A model generated the notes under the pieces. The model did not search any database. It had not been told where the DNA came from and worked only from the letters and a program-made list of their open reading frames with translations. From Pseudomonas gregormendelii (GTDB lineage Bacteria > Pseudomonadota > Gammaproteobacteria > Pseudomonadales > Pseudomonadaceae), in contig NZ_JADEVO010000030.1 in assembly GCF_017114825.1 (NCBI RefSeq), positions 1 through 64,000 on the forward strand: DNA of 64,000 bases, read 5' to 3'. This document shows, one piece after another, positions 59,682-64,000 of this stretch. A program made the translations under genes and the position numbers. Within the stretch, counting starts at the first letter, position 1. Every line of letters starts with the position of its first letter.

Positions 59682-61364
59682 GTGACTGACAACAAAACCA
59701 CTAAGTTTCGTGACGTAGAAATCCGTGCCGCCCGCGGTAACAAGCTGACCGCCAAGAGCTGGCTGACCGAAGCGCCGCTGCGCATGTTGATGAACAACCT
59801 CGACCCGGAAGTTGCCGAGAACCCTAAAGAACTGGTGGTTTACGGTGGTATCGGGCGTGCCGCACGTAACTGGGAGTGCTACGACAAGATCGTCGAAAGC
59901 CTGACCAACCTGAACGACGACGAGACCCTGCTGGTGCAATCCGGCAAGCCGGTCGGCGTGTTCAAGACTCACAGCAACGCACCGCGGGTACTGATCGCCA
60001 ACTCCAACCTGGTGCCCCACTGGGCGAGCTGGGAGCACTTCAACGAACTCGACGCCAAAGGCCTGGCCATGTACGGCCAGATGACCGCCGGCAGCTGGAT
60101 CTACATCGGCAGCCAGGGCATCGTCCAGGGCACCTACGAAACCTTCGTCGAAGCCGGTCGCCAACACTACAACGATGACCTCAAGGGGCGTTGGGTGCTG
60201 ACCGCTGGCCTGGGCGGGATGGGTGGCGCCCAGCCACTGGCGGCAACCCTGGCCGGCGCTTGCTCGCTGAACATCGAGTGCCAGCAGGTGAGCATCGATT
60301 TCCGCCTGAACAGCCGTTATGTCGACGAACAGGCCACTGACCTCGACGACGCGCTGGCGCGTATCGACAAATACACCAAGGAAGGCAAGGCAATTTCCAT
60401 TGCGCTGCTGGGTAACGCGGCCGAGATCCTGCCGGAACTGGTCAAGCGCGGCGTGCGCCCGGACATGGTCACCGACCAGACCAGCGCCCACGATCCGCTC
60501 AATGGTTACCTGCCAGCCGGCTGGACCTGGGAAGAGTACCGCGCTCGCGCCAAGACCGAGCCTGCTGCCGTGGTCAAGGCTGCCAAGCAATCGATGGCCG
60601 TGCACGTTAAAGCGATGCTCGAGTTCCAGAAGCAAGGCATCCCGACCTTCGACTACGGCAACAACATCCGCCAGATGGCCCAGGAAGAGGGTGTGGAAAA
60701 TGCCTTCGACTTCCCTGGCTTCGTGCCGGCCTACATCCGTCCGCTGTTCTGCCGAGGCATTGGTCCGTTCCGCTGGGCGGCACTGTCGGGTAACGCTGAA
60801 GACATCTACAAGACCGACGCGAAAGTAAAAGAGCTGATCCCGGACGACGCTCACCTGCACAACTGGTTGGACATGGCGCGCGAACGCATCAGCTTCCAGG
60901 GTCTGCCGGCACGTATCTGCTGGGTTGGCCTGGGCCTGCGCGCCAAGCTTGGCCTGGCGTTCAACGAAATGGTGCGCAGCGGTGAGCTGTCGGCACCGAT
61001 CGTGATCGGTCGTGACCACCTGGATTCCGGCTCTGTTGCCAGCCCGAACCGCGAAACCGAATCGATGCAGGACGGTTCCGACGCCGTGTCCGACTGGCCA
61101 CTGCTTAACGCTCTGCTGAACACCGCGAGCGGTGCGACCTGGGTTTCCCTGCACCACGGCGGCGGCGTCGGCATGGGCTTCTCCCAGCACTCGGGCATGG
61201 TGATTGTCTGCGACGGTACTGATGAGGCGGCTGAGCGAATTGCACGCGTGCTGCACAACGACCCGGCAACCGGGGTCATGCGTCACGCCGATGCGGGTTA
61301 CCAGATCGCGATCGACTGCGCCAAGGAACAGGGGCTGAACCTGCCGATGATTACCGGTAAATAA
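59682..61364 (+). CDS. hutU: Urocanate hydratase
   Basis: 560 residues, GTG start with GAGGAG 8 bp upstream. NAD+-binding GLGGMGG at 176-182 and catalytic Cys413 in PARICWVGLG (equivalent to Cys410 of the P. putida enzyme). It hydrates urocanate to imidazolonepropionate. The upstream leader is about 140 nt from the predicted start. Confidence 0.97.
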   Translation: MTDNKTTKFRDVEIRAARGNKLTAKSWLTEAPLRMLMNNLDPEVAENPKELVVYGGIGRAARNWECYDKIVESLTNLNDDETLLVQSGKPVGVFKTHSNAPRVLIANSNLVPHWASWEHFNELDAKGLAMYGQMTAGSWIYIGSQGIVQGTYETFVEAGRQHYNDDLKGRWVLTAGLGGMGGAQPLAATLAGACSLNIECQQVSIDFRLNSRYVDEQATDLDDALARIDKYTKEGKAISIALLGNAAEILPELVKRGVRPDMVTDQTSAHDPLNGYLPAGWTWEEYRARAKTEPAAVVKAAKQSMAVHVKAMLEFQKQGIPTFDYGNNIRQMAQEEGVENAFDFPGFVPAYIRPLFCRGIGPFRWAALSGNAEDIYKTDAKVKELIPDDAHLHNWLDMARERISFQGLPARICWVGLGLRAKLGLAFNEMVRSGELSAPIVIGRDHLDSGSVASPNRETESMQDGSDAVSDWPLLNALLNTASGATWVSLHHGGGVGMGFSQHSGMVIVCDGTDEAAERIARVLHNDPATGVMRHADAGYQIAIDCAKEQGLNLPMITGK

Positions 61365-61372
61365 CGCAACCC

Positions 61373-61465
61373 CCTGTGGGAGCTGGCTTGCCAGCGATAG
61401 CGACGGCCCTGCTGGAATTGATGTTGAAGGTGCTGACGTCATTGCTGGCAAGCCAGCTCCCACAG
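61373..61465. repeat. REP pair (GTGGGAGC type)
   Basis: CTGTGGGAGCTGGCTTGCCA and GCAAGCCAGCTCCCACAG inverted, in the gap between hutU and the permease, inside the operon. Confidence 0.85.
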
Positions 61466-61516
61466 AGCCCGAGTAAGCCCGACAGAACAATTAAAACAAT
61501 CCACAGAGGTTGAATC

Positions 61517-62989
61517 ATGGCTGTTAACAACGAACGTGCAGGCACTAAACCCTTGATCGAGAAGCGCTCGATCGACTACATCCCGGAAGCGGAAAGACAC
61601 GGTCGTCTGTTGAGCCAGTTCACCCTGTGGATGGGTGCCAACCTGCAAATCACCGCGATTGTCACCGGGGCCCTGGCCGTGGTGCTGGGCGGTGATGTGT
61701 TCTGGTCGTTGATCGGTCTGTTGATCGGGCAATTGCTGGGCGGTGGGGTGATGGCGTTGCATGCGGCGCAAGGGCCCAAGCTGGGCTTGCCGCAGATGAT
61801 TTCCAGCCGGGTGCAGTTCGGCGTGTATGGCGCGGCGATCCCGATCGTGCTGGTGTGCCTGATGTACCTGGGCTTCACCGCCACCGGAACCGTACTGTCC
61901 GGCCAGGCGCTGGGCCAGTTGTTCGGCGTCAGCGACAGCGTCGGTATCCTCATCTTCGCCAGTGTCATTGTGCTGGTCACGGTGCTTGGTTATCGGGTGA
62001 TCCACTGGATTGGCCGTGTCGCCAGCGTCATCGGCGTGATTGCCTTTGTCTACCTGTTCTACCGCCTGATGAGCCAGACAGACGTCGGCGCACTCCTGCA
62101 AATTCGCCACTTCAGCTGGAGCAGCTTCCTGCTGGCGGTATCACTCGCCGCGTCCTGGCAGATCGCGTTCGGCCCGTACGTGGCTGACTATTCTCGCTAC
62201 CTGCCAAGCAGCACGTCTTCGGTGAAAACCTTCTTTGCCGCCGGCGCGGGTTCGGTAATTGGCGCACAAGTGGCGATGATTCTCGGCGTGTTTGCCGCCG
62301 CTTCGGCCAACGGGCAGTTCGCCGGCCATGAAGTGGCCTACATTGTGGGCCTGGGCGGTACCGGTGCCACCGCTGCGTTGCTGTACTTCAGCATCGCATT
62401 CGGCAAGGTCACCATCTCTACGCTGAACTCCTATGGCAGCTTCATGTGTATCGCGACCATCATCAGCGGTTTTCGTGGTCACCTGCAGGTGTCGCGCTTG
62501 CAGCGACTGGTGTTCGTTCTGTTCATTGTCGGCACTGCGACCCTGATCGCGCTGCTCGGCCAGCACTCGTTCCTCGGTGCGTTCAAGTCCTTCATCCTGT
62601 TCCTGCTGGCGTTCTTCACGCCATGGAGCGCGATCAACCTGGTGGACTACTACTGCATCACCCGCGAACGTTATGACGTGCCGGCGCTGGCCGATCCCAA
62701 TGGCCGCTACGGTCGCTGGAACGCCCTGGGTATCAGCATCTATGTGTTCGGTGTATTGGTGCAGCTGCCGTTCATCGCCACCAAGTTCTATACCGGTCCG
62801 CTGGTGGAAGCCATGGGCGGTGTGGATATTTCCTGGATCATCGGCCTGGTGCTTCCAGCCGCTCTATATTACGTGTGCGCCAAAAAATGGCATGGCACCG
62901 TACCCGATCAACTGATCCTGCCAGTCGAGCAGGACAGCGTTGCACCACCAAAAACCAGCGGGGCCGGTCGCGCTGCGGCGCAGGCCTGA
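61517..62989 (+). CDS. hutT: NCS1-type permease, probable urocanate transporter
   Basis: 490 residues, about 12 membrane helices. Begins RSIDYIPEAERHGRLLSQFT, typical of cytosine/purine (NCS1) permeases, with LWMGANLQITAIVTGALAVV as the first helix and WSAINLVDYYCITRERYDVP later. A member of this family directly after hutU is HutTu, the urocanate transporter of P. fluorescens SBW25; family plus position support that identity. The ribosome-binding site is CAGAGG 8 bp before the ATG. A purine or cytosine permease is the alternative reading. Confidence 0.8.
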   Translation: MAVNNERAGTKPLIEKRSIDYIPEAERHGRLLSQFTLWMGANLQITAIVTGALAVVLGGDVFWSLIGLLIGQLLGGGVMALHAAQGPKLGLPQMISSRVQFGVYGAAIPIVLVCLMYLGFTATGTVLSGQALGQLFGVSDSVGILIFASVIVLVTVLGYRVIHWIGRVASVIGVIAFVYLFYRLMSQTDVGALLQIRHFSWSSFLLAVSLAASWQIAFGPYVADYSRYLPSSTSSVKTFFAAGAGSVIGAQVAMILGVFAAASANGQFAGHEVAYIVGLGGTGATAALLYFSIAFGKVTISTLNSYGSFMCIATIISGFRGHLQVSRLQRLVFVLFIVGTATLIALLGQHSFLGAFKSFILFLLAFFTPWSAINLVDYYCITRERYDVPALADPNGRYGRWNALGISIYVFGVLVQLPFIATKFYTGPLVEAMGGVDISWIIGLVLPAALYYVCAKKWHGTVPDQLILPVEQDSVAPPKTSGAGRAAAQA

Positions 62990-63058
62990 TTGGACGTGGA
63001 CAGGGCTGGATGCCTCTTGACTGCCGTAAGCCCATTCATGATTAGGAGCGTCACGACA

Positions 63059-64000
63059 ATGAAATCGAACAAGACCCTGCTGACCGCACTACTTTCCATG
63101 GGCCTGCTCGCCAGTGCCGGCGCCACCCAGGCAGCCGGCTGGTGCGAGTCGGGCAAACCGGTGAAATTTGCCGGCCTGAACTGGGAAAGCGGCATGTTGC
63201 TCACCGACGTGCTGCAGGTCGTGCTGGAGAAAGGCTACGACTGCAAGACCGACAGCCTGCCGGGCAACTCCATCACCATGGAAAACGCTTTGAGCAGCAA
63301 CGATATCCAGGTTTTCGCCGAGGAGTGGGTGGGCCGTAGCGAGGTCTGGAACAAGGCCGAGAAGGCCGGCAAGGTCGTCGGGGTCGGCGCTCCTGTTACC
63401 GGCGCCGTAGAAGGCTGGTATGTGCCGCGTTACGTCATCGAGGGCGACCCCAGCCGCAAGCTGGAAGCCAAGGCCCCTGACCTGAAGAACATCGCCGACC
63501 TGGCCAAGTACGCTGCAGTGTTCAAGGATCAGGAAGAGCCGTCCAAAGGCCGTTTCTACAACTGCCCGGCTGGCTGGACATGCGAGCTGGACAACAGCGA
63601 GATGCTCAAGAGCTACGGCCTGGAAAGCACCTACACCAACTTCCGCCCAGGCACCGGCCCGGCGCTGGATGCGGCAGTGCTGTCGAGCTACAAGCGCGGC
63701 GAGCCGATCCTGTTCTACTACTGGTCGCCAACTCCGCTGATGGGCCAGGTCGACCTGGTCAAGCTCGAAGAAAAACCGGGCGTGGACAAGAGCGTGACCA
63801 TCAAGGTCGGCCTGTCCAAGACCTTCCACGACGAAGCCCCGGAACTGGTGGCGGTGCTGGAAAAGGTCAACCTGCCAATCGACTTGCTGAACCAGAACCT
63901 GGGGCGCATGGCCAAGGAGCGGATCGCTTCGCCAAAACTGGCGAAAATCTTCCTCAAGGAACATCCTGAAGTCTGGCATGCATGGGTGAGCGAAGACGCT
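63059..64000 (+). CDS. hutX: Glycine-betaine-type ABC transporter binding protein, hut locus (partial)
   Basis: The first 314 codons, cut by the window end. Signal peptide (LLTALLSMGLLASAGATQAA), then CESGKPVKFAGLNWESGML, the OpuAC/ProX-type fold, with YNCPAGWTCELDN in the middle. AGGAG lies upstream of the ATG. In this place it should be HutX of the HutXWV importer for histidine. The C-terminus, and the ATPase and permease genes expected next, are outside the window. Confidence 0.8.
   Translation, partial: MKSNKTLLTALLSMGLLASAGATQAAGWCESGKPVKFAGLNWESGMLLTDVLQVVLEKGYDCKTDSLPGNSITMENALSSNDIQVFAEEWVGRSEVWNKAEKAGKVVGVGAPVTGAVEGWYVPRYVIEGDPSRKLEAKAPDLKNIADLAKYAAVFKDQEEPSKGRFYNCPAGWTCELDNSEMLKSYGLESTYTNFRPGTGPALDAAVLSSYKRGEPILFYYWSPTPLMGQVDLVKLEEKPGVDKSVTIKVGLSKTFHDEAPELVAVLEKVNLPIDLLNQNLGRMAKERIASPKLAKIFLKEHPEVWHAWVSEDA

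Overview
The window looks like a core stretch of a Pseudomonas fluorescens-group chromosome. The evidence is the high GC content, GC-rich third codon positions, many GTGGGAGC-type REP pairs, and a gene order that runs (in reverse) like the PAO1 block from about PA5091 to PA5155: hut - fbp - glgP - typA - thiI - glnA - ntrBC - secB - gpmI - ctpA - hisFAHB - mutY - basic amino acid ABC transporter. All family assignments come from reading the sequence; no database search was run.

Layout. (1) 1-5.5 kb is the accessory-looking part: an IS66 transposase remnant, a MepB-like protein, a tandem pair of DUF21/CBS membrane proteins, a long gene-poor stretch and a DUF2076 protein, ending at tRNA-Thr(UGU). 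(2) 5.6-13 kb: an FkbM methyltransferase, a five-gene operon for basic amino acid uptake (ATPase, binding protein, two permeases, then an overlapping methyltransferase), and gabP behind a sigma-54-type promoter. (3) 13-21.5 kb: an orphan VapB-type antitoxin, two tandem unknown paralogues, an alpha/beta hydrolase, tRNA-Phe, yggX-mutY-asmA overlapping by 4 bp each, a PanZ-like gene and an OFA-type MFS transporter. (4) 21.7-32.4 kb: hisB-hisH-DUF2164-hisA-hisF, a periplasmic binding protein, a polysaccharide-deacetylase/ctpA/envC envelope cluster, gpmI, a rhodanese-like protein, grxC and secB. (5) 32.4-39.4 kb is the nitrogen-control block: trmL, a small membrane protein, a repeat-containing intergenic RNA locus that matches NrsZ by position, promoter and repeat structure, ntrC-ntrB, two DUF4124 proteins, and glnA with its own sigma-54 promoter. 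(6) 39.7-56.3 kb: thiI, typA, a cysteine-cluster protein, glgP, a DUF2339/DUF3999 pair of unknown function, fbp, DUF924, an amino-acid-type chemoreceptor and two lipoproteins. (7) 56.4-64 kb: the start of the histidine-utilisation locus (hutF, hutC-hutD, hutU, permease, ABC binding protein), with HutC-type operators and a sigma-54 promoter. It runs off the window end.

The common theme is nitrogen and amino acid economy: histidine synthesis and degradation, glutamine synthesis, GABA and basic amino acid import, an NtrBC system and an NtrC-type sRNA locus all lie here, and four separate sigma-54 (-24/-12) motifs can be read by eye. Two repeat families punctuate the gaps: GTGGGAGC REP pairs (8) and long AAAAGATCGCAGCC hairpins (5). 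The strongest hunt result is the NrsZ-like locus with its three ~80-nt repeats. The best candidate for an undescribed system is the translationally coupled DUF2339/DUF3999 membrane pair, followed by the tandem KQQKRA paralogues and the acquired-looking 5' segment.
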